Source: Deltaproteobacteria bacterium (GTDB lineage: Bacteria > Myxococcota_A > UBA796 > CAJQPC01). Taken from it: DNA of 64,000 nt. A model generated the notes under the pieces. The model did not search any database, was not told the origin of the DNA, and worked only from the letters and a program-made list of their open reading frames with translations. This document shows, piece by piece, positions 53,642-63,272 of this stretch (the first letter of the stretch is position 1; each line of letters starts with the position of its first letter). The stretch spans positions 1 through 64,000 of the forward strand of contig JADKFE010000010.1 in assembly GCA_016717595.1 (NCBI GenBank), in the 5' to 3' direction. The position numbers and the translations under genes were made by a program.

Positions 53642-54792
53642 CGGGCCAGAACCCCCTCCGCCGTGGCGCTCGGGCGGTAGATGGTGGGCGCCCGGGCTCC
53701 GGCGGCGCTGTTCGCCGAGACGTTGAGCAAGAGCCCCACGGCGAAGAGCTGGGCGACGATGGCGGAGGCGCCATAGGACATAAACGGCAGCACGAGGCCC
53801 TTGGGCGGCACGATGCCCATGACGACGCCGAGGTTGAAGAAGGCCTGCAGGCCGATGGCGGCGGTCAATGACGTCGCGAGCAGGGCCCCGAAGAGGTCTT
53901 CAGCCTGCCGGGCGACGTGCATCCCGCGCCAGATGAGCAGGCCGTAGAGCGTCAACAGCGCGAGCACGCCGATGAGGCCCAGCTCTTCGCCCAACACCGA
54001 GCCGATGAAGTCGGTCCAGGGCTCGGGCAAGAACAGGTGTTTGGCTTGGCTCTCGCCGAGGCCACGCCCGGTGAGCCCGCCGGAGTGAAACGCGATCATC
54101 GACTGGATGACCTGGTAGCCCGAGCCCGCCGCGTCCGCCCAAGGGTCCATGAACGAGCGTAGGCGCTTGAGCCGATAGGGCTCGGCCACGGCCACCAAGG
54201 CGCCGACGGTGACCCCGAGGCCAAAGAGCGCGTAGATAAACCGTGTGCGCAGCCCAGCGACGACCAGGGTGAGGAAGGCCATGCCGCCGATGATCACCGT
54301 GGTGCCGAAGTCGGGCTCCATGACGATGAGCAGCATCAAGGGCACGGGGATGGCCAAGGCCGGCAAGAGCACGTTCTTCACGTCGTCCAGGCGGCCGCCC
54401 TTCTCGTCGATGAAGTGCGCCATACACAAGACGCAGACCAGCTTCGCCAGCTCGGACGGCTGCAGGTTCACGCTGCCCATGCCGATCCAGCGCGACGCGC
54501 CGTTGACCCGGTGGCCGAGCCCCGGCACAAACACCAAGATGAGCCCGATGATGACCGCCGCGTAGGCCGCCCAGGCGTAGCGCCGCAGCCACTCATACGG
54601 CGTGAACGCGATGCCGACGCCGCCGATGATGCCGACGATGATCGCCGCGAGCTGGCGTTTGACGTAGTACCAGGGGTCGTCCAGGCGGTCGGCGGCCACG
54701 GGCCCCGAGGCCGACTGCACCATCACCAGCCCCAGAATGAGCAGCACGACGACGAGGCCCATGAGGGGCAGATCAAAACGGCGGGCCTTCAT
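53638..54792 (-). CDS. ftsW: Septal peptidoglycan polymerase FtsW
   Basis: 384 residues, SEDS family, about ten membrane helices. Diagnostic motifs: HRVNGASRWIGMGSVNLQPS (with QPSE), MEPDFGTTVIIGGMAFL, HSGGLTGRGLGESQAKHLFL and PFMSYGASAI. Polymerises lipid II at the septum with FtsI. murG, usually between ftsW and murC, is absent: ftsW ends in an ATGA overlap with murC. Confidence 0.95.
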   Translation of the reverse strand: MKARRFDLPLMGLVVVLLILGLVMVQSASGPVAADRLDDPWYYVKRQLAAIIVGIIGGVGIAFTPYEWLRRYAWAAYAAVIIGLILVFVPGLGHRVNGASRWIGMGSVNLQPSELAKLVCVLCMAHFIDEKGGRLDDVKNVLLPALAIPVPLMLLIVMEPDFGTTVIIGGMAFLTLVVAGLRTRFIYALFGLGVTVGALVAVAEPYRLKRLRSFMDPWADAAGSGYQVIQSMIAFHSGGLTGRGLGESQAKHLFLPEPWTDFIGSVLGEELGLIGVLALLTLYGLLIWRGMHVARQAEDLFGALLATSLTAAIGLQAFFNLGVVMGIVPPKGLVLPFMSYGASAIVAQLFAVGLLLNVSANSAAGARAPTIYRPSATAEGVLAR

Positions 54793-56104
54793 GTCGTGGC
54801 CTCCTGGGCGAGCCGCGCGAAGACGGCCCCACGGTGCTCGAAGTTGTTGAACTCATCAAACGAGGCGCAGGCCGGGGTGAGCAGCACCGCCTGACCGGGC
54901 CGCGCGAGGCGACGGGCCAAGGCCACGGCGTCAGCGAGGCCAGAGACGACGTGGTGGGGATGCGCCCCCAACCCTTGGGAGATCTCCTGGGCGCTGCCGC
55001 CGCAGACGATGACCTCCACCGCCGCGCGTGAGAGCGCCGGGCGGAGCAGGCCGTAGTCCGCGCCCTCTTTGCCTTGGCCGCCGAGGATCACCACCGCCGG
55101 GCGATCGACGCTCTCTAAGCCCACCAAGGCCGCGTCGACGTTCGTGGCTTTGGAGTCGTTGATCCACAACACCCCGCCCTGCTCGGCCACGGGCTGCATG
55201 CGGTGGGGCAAGGCCGTGAGCGCCGAGAGGTCGAGCGCCGCCAAAGATGCGCCCAAGGCCCGGGCCAAAGCGGCGGCCACGGCGGCGTTCCAGCGGTTGA
55301 TCCGGCCCATGACCTTGAGGCCGGAGAGGTTTAGGCGCTCCCCTTCGATGAGGGCGTAGGAGCCATCGTCGCCGAGCAGCACGCCGGGCTCAGCATCCAG
55401 CCAGCGCCGCTGCCCCGGTTTGCCCTCACAGGCGGCCTTCAGGAGAATGTCTCCATTGGGGACATAGGCCAGAGCGCGGGCGTCATGTGGTCAAAGAGCT
55501 TGGCTTTGGCCGCGGCGTACCCCTCCATCGTCCCGTGCCGGGCGAGGTGGTCGGGGGTGAGGTTGAGGATCACCCCGGCGTCCGGCGCGAAGTCTCCGGC
55601 GAGCTCAAGCTGGTAGGAGGAGACCTCGACGACGAGGCAGTCAAAGTCACCGCCCACGGCCTCACACAAGGGCGTGCCCAGGTTTCCGCCGACGAAGGGC
55701 CGCCGCCCGACCCCACGCAGGAGCTGCCCGGTGAAGTGGGTGACGGTGGACTTGCCGTTGGTGCCGGTGATCGCCGCCGTGGGCAGGCGCGGCAGGTGTC
55801 GCCAGGCGAAGCCCAGCTCACCCAGCACCTCCACCCCAGCGGCCAACGCCCGGCGCACCGGCGGCGCCGCGGCGGGCACCCCCGGCGAGACAACGACGAG
55901 GTCCACGTCGGTGAGATCGGCGTCCTCATGGCGGCCAAAGACGTTGTGCGCGCCCTCGACGCCCTCAGAGTCCGCCTTGAGATCCGTGAGCGTCACCCGC
56001 TCTGCGCCCAAGCGCAACGCCAGACGCGCGGCGGCCCGGCCCGAGAGCCCAGCCCCGAGCACGGTGACCCGACGTGGCATGACGTGGGTTGTGGCGGCGC
56101 CCAT
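54789..56104 (-). CDS. murD: UDP-MurNAc-L-Ala-D-Glu ligase MurD (frameshifted)
   Basis: ATG 56104, two bases after the mraY stop. VTVLGAGLSGRAAARLALRL, AAITGTNGKSTVTHFTGQLL, VEVSSYQLELAGDF and NLTPDHLARHGTMEGYAAAK lie in the first frame. Near 55470 one base seems to be missing, and the second frame continues LAYVPNGDILLKAACEGKPG, NRWNAAVAAALARALG, WINDSKATNVDAALVGLESV and ILGGQGKEGADYG. Restored length about 438 residues. Adds D-Glu to the stem. Confidence 0.92.
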
Positions 56105-56106
56105 GC

Positions 56107-57216
56107 TCACCTCAGCTTCAAGGTGGTGAGGGCCACCAGCGCGAGCAGGATCGAGATGATCCAGAACCGCACGATGATCTTCGGCTCCGACCAACCACGC
56201 TTCTCGTAGTGGTGGTGAATCGGCGCCATGGCGAACACGCGCTTGCCCGTGGTCTTGAAGCTCACGACCTGCACGATGACCGAGACCGTCTCCAAGACGA
56301 AGATCCCGCCGACCAGGGCCAGGAGCACCTCATGTTTGGTGACCACGGCCAAGGCCGCGAGCAGCCCGCCCAAGGCCAACGAGCCCACGTCGCCCATAAA
56401 GATCTGCGCGGGGTAGGAGTTGTACCAGAGGAAGCCCAGGCCCGCGCCGACCACGGCCATACACAGCACCGTGAGCTCCGAGGCCCCGGCGACGTACTCC
56501 ACGGCGAGGTAGGTCGAGAAGTTCGTGTTCCCGGCGACATACGCCAAGATGCCGTAGGTGCCCGCCGAGGTCATCACCGGGCCGATGGCCAGGCCGTCGA
56601 GGCCATCGGTGAGGTTCACGGCGTTGGACGCGCCGACGAGGATGAACAGCACCAAGGCGAGGTAGAGCCAGCCCAGGCTGGGCGGGGCGCCCTCCCAGAG
56701 GTTCCCGAAGTCCACGCCCGCCTTAAAGAACGGGAGCTGAAACACGGCGTTCATGCGCCCGGTCTGGTAGGCCCAGGCGAAGGGCAGCACGCCGAAGACG
56801 AGCTGCCCGACGATCTTCCAGCGCCCGGCGAGGCCGTCGGCGGACTTCTCCATCACCTTCTTCCAGTCGTCTACGAAGCCGATGAGCCCATAGCCGAGGA
56901 GCACGATGAGGCAGACCCAGACCGACCACTGATCGAGGCGACACCACAGAAGCGCCGAGAGCGTGATGCCCGCGAGCATCGGCACCCCGCCCATGGTCGG
57001 CGTGCCCAGCTTGTTCTCGATGTGCTCCTGCGGCCCGTCGGTGCGGATGATCTGCTCCATCTTCCGGGTGTTCATCCAGTTGATGAAGCTCGGGAAGACC
57101 AAGTAGCAGAACCCGAGCGCGGTCATGAGCGCCCAGGCCGTCCGGAACGTGGTGTACCGGAAGACGTTGAAGAAGATGTGGTCGTCCGCCAAGGGGACGA
57201 AGAGGTGGTAGAACAT
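56107..57216 (-). CDS. mraY: Phospho-N-acetylmuramoyl-pentapeptide transferase MraY
   Basis: 369 residues, about ten membrane helices. Signatures: KLGTPTMGGVPMLAGITL, GFVDDWKKVMEKSADGL, ASNAVNLTDGLDGLAIGPVM, FLWYNSYPAQIFMGDVGSLA and APIHHHYEKRGWSEPKI. Makes lipid I at the inner membrane. Start ATG 57216 overlaps the murF stop by one base (TGATG). Confidence 0.96.
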   Translation of the reverse strand: MFYHLFVPLADDHIFFNVFRYTTFRTAWALMTALGFCYLVFPSFINWMNTRKMEQIIRTDGPQEHIENKLGTPTMGGVPMLAGITLSALLWCRLDQWSVWVCLIVLLGYGLIGFVDDWKKVMEKSADGLAGRWKIVGQLVFGVLPFAWAYQTGRMNAVFQLPFFKAGVDFGNLWEGAPPSLGWLYLALVLFILVGASNAVNLTDGLDGLAIGPVMTSAGTYGILAYVAGNTNFSTYLAVEYVAGASELTVLCMAVVGAGLGFLWYNSYPAQIFMGDVGSLALGGLLAALAVVTKHEVLLALVGGIFVLETVSVIVQVVSFKTTGKRVFAMAPIHHHYEKRGWSEPKIIVRFWIISILLALVALTTLKLR

Positions 57217-58592
57217 CAGCCCTCCGGCTCCGGCGGAGCCTCCAGGGGGAGCCAAACGAGAGAACGCTCCATCTTGGAGCCGCGTGAGCCCTTGATGAGC
57301 ACCACGTCATCGGGGCGCAGCACCCCTTGGACACGCTCGGCGAGGGCGTCGGCGTCGGGGGCGACCAGCAGGGACTTGGCCGACTTGGCAGTTTCTGCCA
57401 CCGCCGAGAAGCGGGCTCCGGCGAGGCCGAGCACCTCGATCCCCAGCGACGCCGCGTAAGCCGCCAGCTCGCGGTGCGCGCCGTCCTCGACCTCACCCAG
57501 CTCCAGCATGTCGCCCAGCAAGGCCACCCGGCGGCGCCCCCGCACGGCGGCGAGGCTGTCCAGCGAGGCCCGCATCGAGAGCGGGTTCGCGTTGTAAGCG
57601 TCGTTGAGCACGGTGATGCCACCTTGGCGGCGCTCCACGCGCATCCGCATGCCCACGGGGGCGTAGCGGGCGATGCTCTCGGCGTATGACCGGCTGGGCA
57701 CGCCCAAAGCCCAGGCCACGGCGACGGCCCCGGCGGCGTTCCGCGCGAGGTGAACCCCCGGCGCGGGCAAGGTCGCCGTGAGCAGCTCACCGTCGGGCAG
57801 GCGCAAGACCAGCTCCGTCGTGAGGTGCTCCGGGTCGAGCTCAGCGCGCAGAAGCCGCACGTCGGCCCGCTCCCCCATGCCAAACCGCAGGATCCCGGCG
57901 CCTTTTGGCAGAGGCATCTGGCGAATGTGCTCGTCGTCTACGTTGACGATCACCCAGTCCCCTGCCCTCGCGCCGTCAAAGATCTCTTGTTTGCAGCGGG
58001 CGACGCCCTGAACGGAGCCGATGGCCTCGGTGTGCGCCGCGCCGACGCTGGTGATGAGCCGAACGTTGGGCTGGCCGATGTCGCGCAAGAGGCGAATCTC
58101 GCCGTAGTCGCTCATGCCCATCTCTAAGACGACGGCGTCGGGCTCTTCGGGGCAAGCGAGCAGCGTGAGCGGCACGCCGATGTGGTTGTTGAGGTTGCCC
58201 TCGTTCTGGTGAACCCGGCCCAGGGGCGCGAGCAGCTCGGCGATGAGCGCCCGCGTCGTCGTCTTGCCCGCGCTGCCGGTGACGCCGACCACCGGGCAAT
58301 CGAGCTTCCACCGGGCCCAGCGCGCGCAGTTCTGCAGGGCCTCTAAGGTGCGTGGCGTCTTCACGAAGCCCCGATCCCAGCCCTCAGGCACCTGCTCGGC
58401 GATCACCCCAGCGCAGCCAAGCTCCCGGGCCTTGGGCAAAAACTCGTGGCCGTCGAAGCGGTCGCCGCGCAGGGCCAGAAACCAGTCGCCCGGCGTGAGC
58501 GCGCGGCTGTCGGTGCGGATCGGCCCGGCGGGGCCGTCGTGAATCAAGAGCCCACCCGTGGCCCGGGCGATCTCGGCTGGCGTGAGGATCAT
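57216..58592 (-). CDS. murF: UDP-MurNAc-tripeptide-D-Ala-D-Ala ligase MurF
   Basis: 458 residues: N-domain TDSRALTPGDWFLALRGDRF, P-loop VGVTGSAGKTTTRALIAELL, EGNLNNHIGVPLTLL, LEMGMSDYGEIRLL, VLNDAYNANPLSMRASLDSL and LGDMLELGEVEDGAHREL. Adds D-Ala-D-Ala to complete the pentapeptide. ATGA overlap with murE. Confidence 0.96.
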   Translation of the reverse strand: MILTPAEIARATGGLLIHDGPAGPIRTDSRALTPGDWFLALRGDRFDGHEFLPKARELGCAGVIAEQVPEGWDRGFVKTPRTLEALQNCARWARWKLDCPVVGVTGSAGKTTTRALIAELLAPLGRVHQNEGNLNNHIGVPLTLLACPEEPDAVVLEMGMSDYGEIRLLRDIGQPNVRLITSVGAAHTEAIGSVQGVARCKQEIFDGARAGDWVIVNVDDEHIRQMPLPKGAGILRFGMGERADVRLLRAELDPEHLTTELVLRLPDGELLTATLPAPGVHLARNAAGAVAVAWALGVPSRSYAESIARYAPVGMRMRVERRQGGITVLNDAYNANPLSMRASLDSLAAVRGRRRVALLGDMLELGEVEDGAHRELAAYAASLGIEVLGLAGARFSAVAETAKSAKSLLVAPDADALAERVQGVLRPDDVVLIKGSRGSKMERSLVWLPLEAPPEPEG

Positions 58593-60037
58593 GCGCCCTC
58601 CTCTAAAAACGCCGCGCGCAGGGCGAGGCGGTCGTCAAAGGGGTGCTTGACCCCGGCGATCTCTTGGGTGGTCTCGTGGCCTTTGCCCGCGATCAGCACC
58701 ACGTCCCCGGCCTTGGAGAGCGCGACGGCGCGGCGGATGGCCTCGGCGCGGTCGGGCACGATCAGGGCGTCGGGGCCGAGCCCGGGGGCCATGTCGTTCA
58801 GGATGGCCAGCGGATCTTCACCGCGGGGGTTGTCGCTCGTGGCGATGACCACGTCGGCGCCTTCGCTCGCCGCCCGGGCCATGAGCGGCCGCTTCTGGGG
58901 GTCGCGGTCGCCGCCGCAGCCGAAGACGAGCACAATCCGCTTGGCGCCGAGCTCTCGGAGCGCGCTGAGCACCGTGCGTAGGCCATCCTCAGTGTGGGCG
59001 TAGTCCACCAGCGCCGTGACGCCGCGGGTGTTGGCCACAGGCTCCAGCCGACCGGGCACCGGCGGCGCCTTCGAGAGCCCTTCGGCGACCTGCTCCGGGC
59101 TCAAGCCCAAGCTCAAGGCCGCGCCCGCCGCGCCCAAGGCGTTGGCGACATTGTGCCGACCGAGCAGGGGCAGCCGCAGCGCGAAGTCACCCCAAGGCGT
59201 CACCACCGTCGCCTCGCTCCCAGAGACGGTGAGGCGTAGGCCCTCAGCGTGAACGTCGCCGTGATCTACGCCAAAGGTCACCCGGCGCACGCCCTCAGGC
59301 AGCGTCGGCAAGGCCATCACCGCCGGATCTTCAGCGTTGAGCAGGGCCGTGGCCCCGCTGGGCAAAAGCTCCAAGAACAGCCGCGCCTTGGCCTGGGCAT
59401 AGGCCGCCATGTCGCCGTGGTAGTCGAGGTGGTCTTGGGTGAGGTTCGTGTAGACGCCCACCGCAAAGCGCGTGGAGTCCACCCGCCGGGCGTCTAAGCC
59501 GATGGAGCTGACCTCGGCGGCCGCCCACTCACAGCGAGCGTCCACGGCGCGGCGCAAGAGCCCCTGCCACTCCGTGGGCTCGGGCGTGGTGTGGGTCGCG
59601 GGCAGGTTCTCCCCGGCCACACGGTTGCCCACGGTGCCGATGACCGCGGCGCGCACGCCGTTCGCCGCGGCGATGGCCTCGATCAACTGCGTCGTCGTCG
59701 TCTTGCCGTTGGTGCCGGTCACCCCGACGACCTTCAGATCATTGGACGGATGACCAAAAAACGCCGCGGCCAGCTCGGCCAAGGCCTTTCGGCTGTCGTT
59801 GACCCGCACGACGGTGACCCCGGCGGGCGCCTCTACGTCCCGCTCAACGACGACCGCCGCGGCCTGGCTGAGCCCAGCGACGTGATCGTGGCCATCCCCA
59901 CGCCGCCCGACCAGGGCGACAAACACCGCCCCGGGGCCCGCGCGGCGCGAGTCCTGGGTGATGGCGACGATGGGAAGATCAACGCGGCCATGAACATGAG
60001 CCACGTCGACCCCGCGCAGCAGCTCGGAGAGCATCAT
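58589..60037 (-). CDS. murE: UDP-MurNAc-L-Ala-D-Glu-diaminopimelate ligase MurE
   Basis: 482 residues: ITQDSRRAGPGAVFVALVGR, VVGVTGTNGKTTTTQLIEAI, TTPEPTEWQGLLRR, VYTNLTQDHLDYHGDM, VDYAHTEDGLRTVLSALREL and the specificity motif in ATSDNPRGEDPLAIL. DNPR marks the meso-diaminopimelate-adding type, so the stem peptide has meso-DAP. Preceded by a large gap rather than an overlap with ftsI. The start is either ATG of an ATGATG pair; no strong ribosome-binding site. Confidence 0.95.
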   Translation of the reverse strand: MMLSELLRGVDVAHVHGRVDLPIVAITQDSRRAGPGAVFVALVGRRGDGHDHVAGLSQAAAVVVERDVEAPAGVTVVRVNDSRKALAELAAAFFGHPSNDLKVVGVTGTNGKTTTTQLIEAIAAANGVRAAVIGTVGNRVAGENLPATHTTPEPTEWQGLLRRAVDARCEWAAAEVSSIGLDARRVDSTRFAVGVYTNLTQDHLDYHGDMAAYAQAKARLFLELLPSGATALLNAEDPAVMALPTLPEGVRRVTFGVDHGDVHAEGLRLTVSGSEATVVTPWGDFALRLPLLGRHNVANALGAAGAALSLGLSPEQVAEGLSKAPPVPGRLEPVANTRGVTALVDYAHTEDGLRTVLSALRELGAKRIVLVFGCGGDRDPQKRPLMARAASEGADVVIATSDNPRGEDPLAILNDMAPGLGPDALIVPDRAEAIRRAVALSKAGDVVLIAGKGHETTQEIAGVKHPFDDRLALRAAFLEEGA

Positions 60038-60773
60038 CAGCGTTCAGCGGGGAGGAGGGGGGTCGCGACGGGGAGAGGGAGAATCAGGAGAAGTTCAGGA
60101 TGAAGCGGCGGAGATGTCGGGCGGCGGTGAGTGGCGCCCCTCTGCGTACTGCCAGGGAGTCACGCGGATTGGAGATACGGCTCAGCGTGCAGAGAGGCGC
60201 CACCAACACCTGCCCAATGGAGGTCCGATCGTGTCTTGCCTCCTTCAGACGCTCCCACCCCGCGAGGCCCCAGCGCGAAGAGGCCGGGGTTCCAAACCAG
60301 CAGCAGCAGTTGTCTCAGCGAGGAGCGACAGGGCGGGGCGACGGACCAGCACAACTCACGGCGGAAGGAGGCGCGCCAGAACAGCGCGCTTGACCTCCGA
60401 GGCGAGCGCCAGCGATGACTGGCGAGCCGGACCCGCACCCCCGGCCTGCGACGCGCGGAGCCTGTCTGCGGGGCGGGAGCGTGAAGGATGGCCGGGCCGA
60501 CGTGGCCGCGCGCACGAGGACTTCCTCGTACAGCGTCAGCGACAGCATCAGCAGGTTTCAGCAGGGTTTCGGCGGGCAGCGAGAGCATCGACAGCGTCTC
60601 TGATGGGCCAGAAGCGGGGCTGGCGTCACCAGGGCACACCCTTCGCGCGGGGATTGCGCTCGGGGCTCTGTCAAGCATACGCGGCAGCGCAGACCCGACC
60701 ATCGGCAGATCATCCGCAAAGCGCAAGAGCACGCCTTCGGACCTCTGAGAGCTTGTTTGGCGGAGGTTGGCCG
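60038..60773. other. 736-bp gap inside the dcw cluster (ftsI-murE)
   Basis: Elsewhere the cluster overlaps by a few bases, yet here about 736 bp lack a convincing gene. A minus-strand frame (60160-60777, 205 codons) starts in an ATGA overlap with the ftsI stop, but its third-position GC in the first 110 codons is about 66%, well below neighbouring genes, and its product matches nothing I know. The region has a long hairpin (60131-60203) and CAGCAG-like runs. It could be a leader with a regulatory RNA, a decayed gene, or a frameshifted novel gene. Confidence 0.5.
60131..60203 (-). repeat. 15-bp inverted repeat (long hairpin) upstream of murE
   Basis: Arms at 60131-60145 (GTGGCGCCCCTCTGC) and 60189-60203 (GCAGAGAGGCGCCAC) are complementary at 14 of 15 positions. 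In minus-strand RNA, the direction of the operon, the odd pair is a U-G wobble, so all 15 pairs form around a 43-nt loop; in plus-strand RNA it would be a mismatch. It ends about 95 bp before the murE start. Confidence 0.7.
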
Positions 60774-62867
60774 TCATTGCAGCACGACCTCCAGCCGGTC
60801 CCCCGCCGCCAAAGCATAGCCCGGCGCGGGGTTTTGAGAGACGACGCGGCCTGAGCCGACGAGGCTGACCTCAACCCCGGCGCCATCGACGGCGACGAGC
60901 ACGTCACGCATCGAGCGGCCGGTGAGGTCGGGAACGGACATGCGCCCATCGGCCAGCCAGGTGAGCTGGGCGGGGCCTGGGGCCACCTTCACCGGGGCGG
61001 GCATCGCCATGGGCGGCGGCACCACGGGCAGGGGCAGGCCATCGGGGCCGAGCGCCGGAGGCGGCGGGGCGAGCTTGGGCTTGGGCTCAATCGGCACATC
61101 TTCGGGCACGCCCAGGTAACGAAGCGCCCGGGTGGCGATGAGCGAGAAGCCGGGGCCAGCGACGATGCCGCCGTACTTGCTGCCGATGGTGGGCGTGTCG
61201 CCGATGACCACGATGGCGAGGCGAGGATCGTTCGCCGGGGTGAGCCCGATGAACGACGACACCCGCGCCGTGGCCGAGTAGTGGCCGTCCACGACCTTCT
61301 GCGCCGTGCCGGTCTTGCCCGCGGCGGAGAAGCCCTCGGGCCGGGCCTTGGTGCCCGTGCCGCCGGTCTCCAACACCGTGATCATCATCTTCACGAGGCT
61401 GTCCGCGGCCTCTTCAGAGATGACCCGCTCCACCCGCACCGGGCGGTTGCGCAGCCGGACATAGCCCAGGCGATCCCGCACCTCAGAGACCAGGTACGGC
61501 TTCATGCGCACGCCGTCGTTGCCCACCGCGGCCAAGGCCGCCGCGAGCTGCACCGCGGTGGCGGTCATGCCCTGACCAAAGGCCGTCGTCGCCACCTCAA
61601 TGGGCCGAATGCCTTTGGGGTTCCGCAAGAAGCCGTAGACCTCGCTGGGGAGGTTCAGGCCCGAGGGCTGGGTGAACCCAAACCGCTTGAGGCCCGCCAT
61701 CATCTCTTCAGCGCCCATGGCAAACGCCAGCTTGGCCGTGCCGATGTTGGAGCTGTACTTCACCACCTCAGAGAGCGTCACGACTCCGTGGGGGTGGTCG
61801 TCGTTGATGATGCTGTTGCCGACGCGCCAGCTCCCGCCCTCGCAGTCGATGAGGTCTTCAGCCTTGTTGATGCCTTTGTCTACGGCGAGGCCGACCACAA
61901 ACGGCTTGAGCACCGAGCCCGGCTCGTGGGCATCCGCGACGGCGCGGTTACGCATCGCCGAGACGTCGATGGTGGAGACGTCGTTGGGGTTCGCGTTGGG
62001 CCGGTTGGCGATGGCGAGGATCTCGCCGGTCTTCACGTCCATCACCACCGCGATGGCCGCGGCCGGAGCGGAGGTGATCATCATCTGGTCCAGCGCGTCT
62101 TCAGCGGCGCGCTGAATGAAGGGCTCGATGGTGAGGGTGACCGAGTCTCCGGCGTGGGCCCGGGCCCGGGCGTCCCCCGCCGTAGAGATGTTGCGGCCGC
62201 GGCGGTCACGCTGCTGCACGAAGCGGTAGGTGCTGCCCCGAAGCTGCTTGTCCAGGGAGCGCTCGATGCCCTCAAGGCCCTGGTTGTTCTGCCCGACCAT
62301 GCCCAACAGCGAGGCCGCCAGGGCGCGCCCGGGGTAAAACCGAGTGGACTGGTAGTCTACCCACAAGGCGCCGGGGACGAGCTTCTCGACGGCGTCGACG
62401 GCGTCGGGGGAGATCTGGCTGGCGAGCAGGATGTCGCGGCGCTCGCTCTTGCTCAGCTTCTCGGTGAGGTCCGCGGCGTCGAGGCCGAGCATGCCCGCCA
62501 GCTCACGCGCCAGAGGCCCGACCTGCTCGGCGGTGAGCTTGGACGGATCGGCGCGCAGCGCGGGCATCTCAACGGAGGTGGCCAGCACCGTGCCGTCGCG
62601 GCCGAGGATGTCGCCGCGCGGGGCCTCCACCTCTACCGCCGTCTGAAACTGCGTCGCGGCCTTGGCTTGAAGGCGATCGTCGGGCATCAACATCAGGGGC
62701 ACGGCGCGCAGGGCCAACACGACGTAGCCAAGAATGACGCCGACCATGATCAATGACGCGCGGAAACGTGCCCGGGCCATGAGCGTCGCCCGATCCACGG
62801 TGCCAGGATCCGGCGCGAGCATCGCGCCAAGCCAGGCGGAGAGATCGTTGGCGACGGGCTTGTTCAC
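60774..62867 (-). CDS. ftsI: Septal transpeptidase FtsI (PBP3) with C-terminal PASTA domain
   Basis: 697 residues: short cytoplasmic tail, one membrane helix (SLIMVGVILGYVVLALRAV), dimerisation domain (APRGDILGRDGTVLATSVEM), then transpeptidase motifs SVLK in DAHEPGSVLKPFVV, SSN in VVKYSSNIGTAKLA, and KTG in SAAGKTGTAQKVV. A Pro-rich linker leads to one PASTA domain (MSVPDLTGRSMRDVLVAVDG). It cross-links septal wall with FtsW. GTG start overlaps ftsL (GTGA). The PASTA domain is more usual in Gram-positive FtsI/SpoVD. Confidence 0.94.
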   Translation of the reverse strand: MNKPVANDLSAWLGAMLAPDPGTVDRATLMARARFRASLIMVGVILGYVVLALRAVPLMLMPDDRLQAKAATQFQTAVEVEAPRGDILGRDGTVLATSVEMPALRADPSKLTAEQVGPLARELAGMLGLDAADLTEKLSKSERRDILLASQISPDAVDAVEKLVPGALWVDYQSTRFYPGRALAASLLGMVGQNNQGLEGIERSLDKQLRGSTYRFVQQRDRRGRNISTAGDARARAHAGDSVTLTIEPFIQRAAEDALDQMMITSAPAAAIAVVMDVKTGEILAIANRPNANPNDVSTIDVSAMRNRAVADAHEPGSVLKPFVVGLAVDKGINKAEDLIDCEGGSWRVGNSIINDDHPHGVVTLSEVVKYSSNIGTAKLAFAMGAEEMMAGLKRFGFTQPSGLNLPSEVYGFLRNPKGIRPIEVATTAFGQGMTATAVQLAAALAAVGNDGVRMKPYLVSEVRDRLGYVRLRNRPVRVERVISEEAADSLVKMMITVLETGGTGTKARPEGFSAAGKTGTAQKVVDGHYSATARVSSFIGLTPANDPRLAIVVIGDTPTIGSKYGGIVAGPGFSLIATRALRYLGVPEDVPIEPKPKLAPPPPALGPDGLPLPVVPPPMAMPAPVKVAPGPAQLTWLADGRMSVPDLTGRSMRDVLVAVDGAGVEVSLVGSGRVVSQNPAPGYALAAGDRLEVVLQ

Positions 62868-63220
62868 TGGGCCACCCCGATCGTCACGGTGCGAACCTGA
62901 ACGTCAGAGACGAGGCCCATGGCCGCGCCGACCTGGCCCAAGCGGGCGAGGTCTTGGCGGGTGGCCAGCTCAAGGCGCAGGCGCTCTTGTTCGGCCTGAC
63001 GGGTGGCGAGCTGGGTGTTCACGCGGTCGAGCTCGGCGGCGCTGGCGCGCACGTCCACCCGAGACCAGACGTAAAACATCAACGAGGCGACGAGCAGCAT
63101 CGCGAAGGTGAAGTACCGCAGCACCACACCGACCCGCACACCTGCCCGCGACGCGCCCGCGAGGAGCCCCGCCGCAGAGCGACCGACCCAAGCGCCTCCT
63201 AGCTCGCGACCCCATTCCAT
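62864..63220 (-). CDS. ftsL: Cell division protein FtsL
   Basis: 118 residues: basic/Gly-rich N-terminus, one membrane helix (LRYFTFAMLLVASLMFYVWS), then a heptad coiled coil (SAAELDRVNTQLATRQAEQE) and a short beta tail. This size and topology, between rsmH and ftsI, identify FtsL, partner of FtsQ and FtsB. 52 bp downstream of rsmH. Confidence 0.85.
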   Translation of the reverse strand: MEWGRELGGAWVGRSAAGLLAGASRAGVRVGVVLRYFTFAMLLVASLMFYVWSRVDVRASAAELDRVNTQLATRQAEQERLRLELATRQDLARLGQVGAAMGLVSDVQVRTVTIGVAQ

Positions 63221-63272
63221 GACCGACCTCCTACGCCACCTCAGCCACCGCCGACGTACTGCACCGCTGCCG

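Noticed and set aside
60038..60773. RNase P RNA, tmRNA or SRP RNA in the ftsI-murE gap
   Set aside because: I looked on both strands for their conserved cores and found none; ACGAGGAAGTCCTCGT is just a short palindrome.
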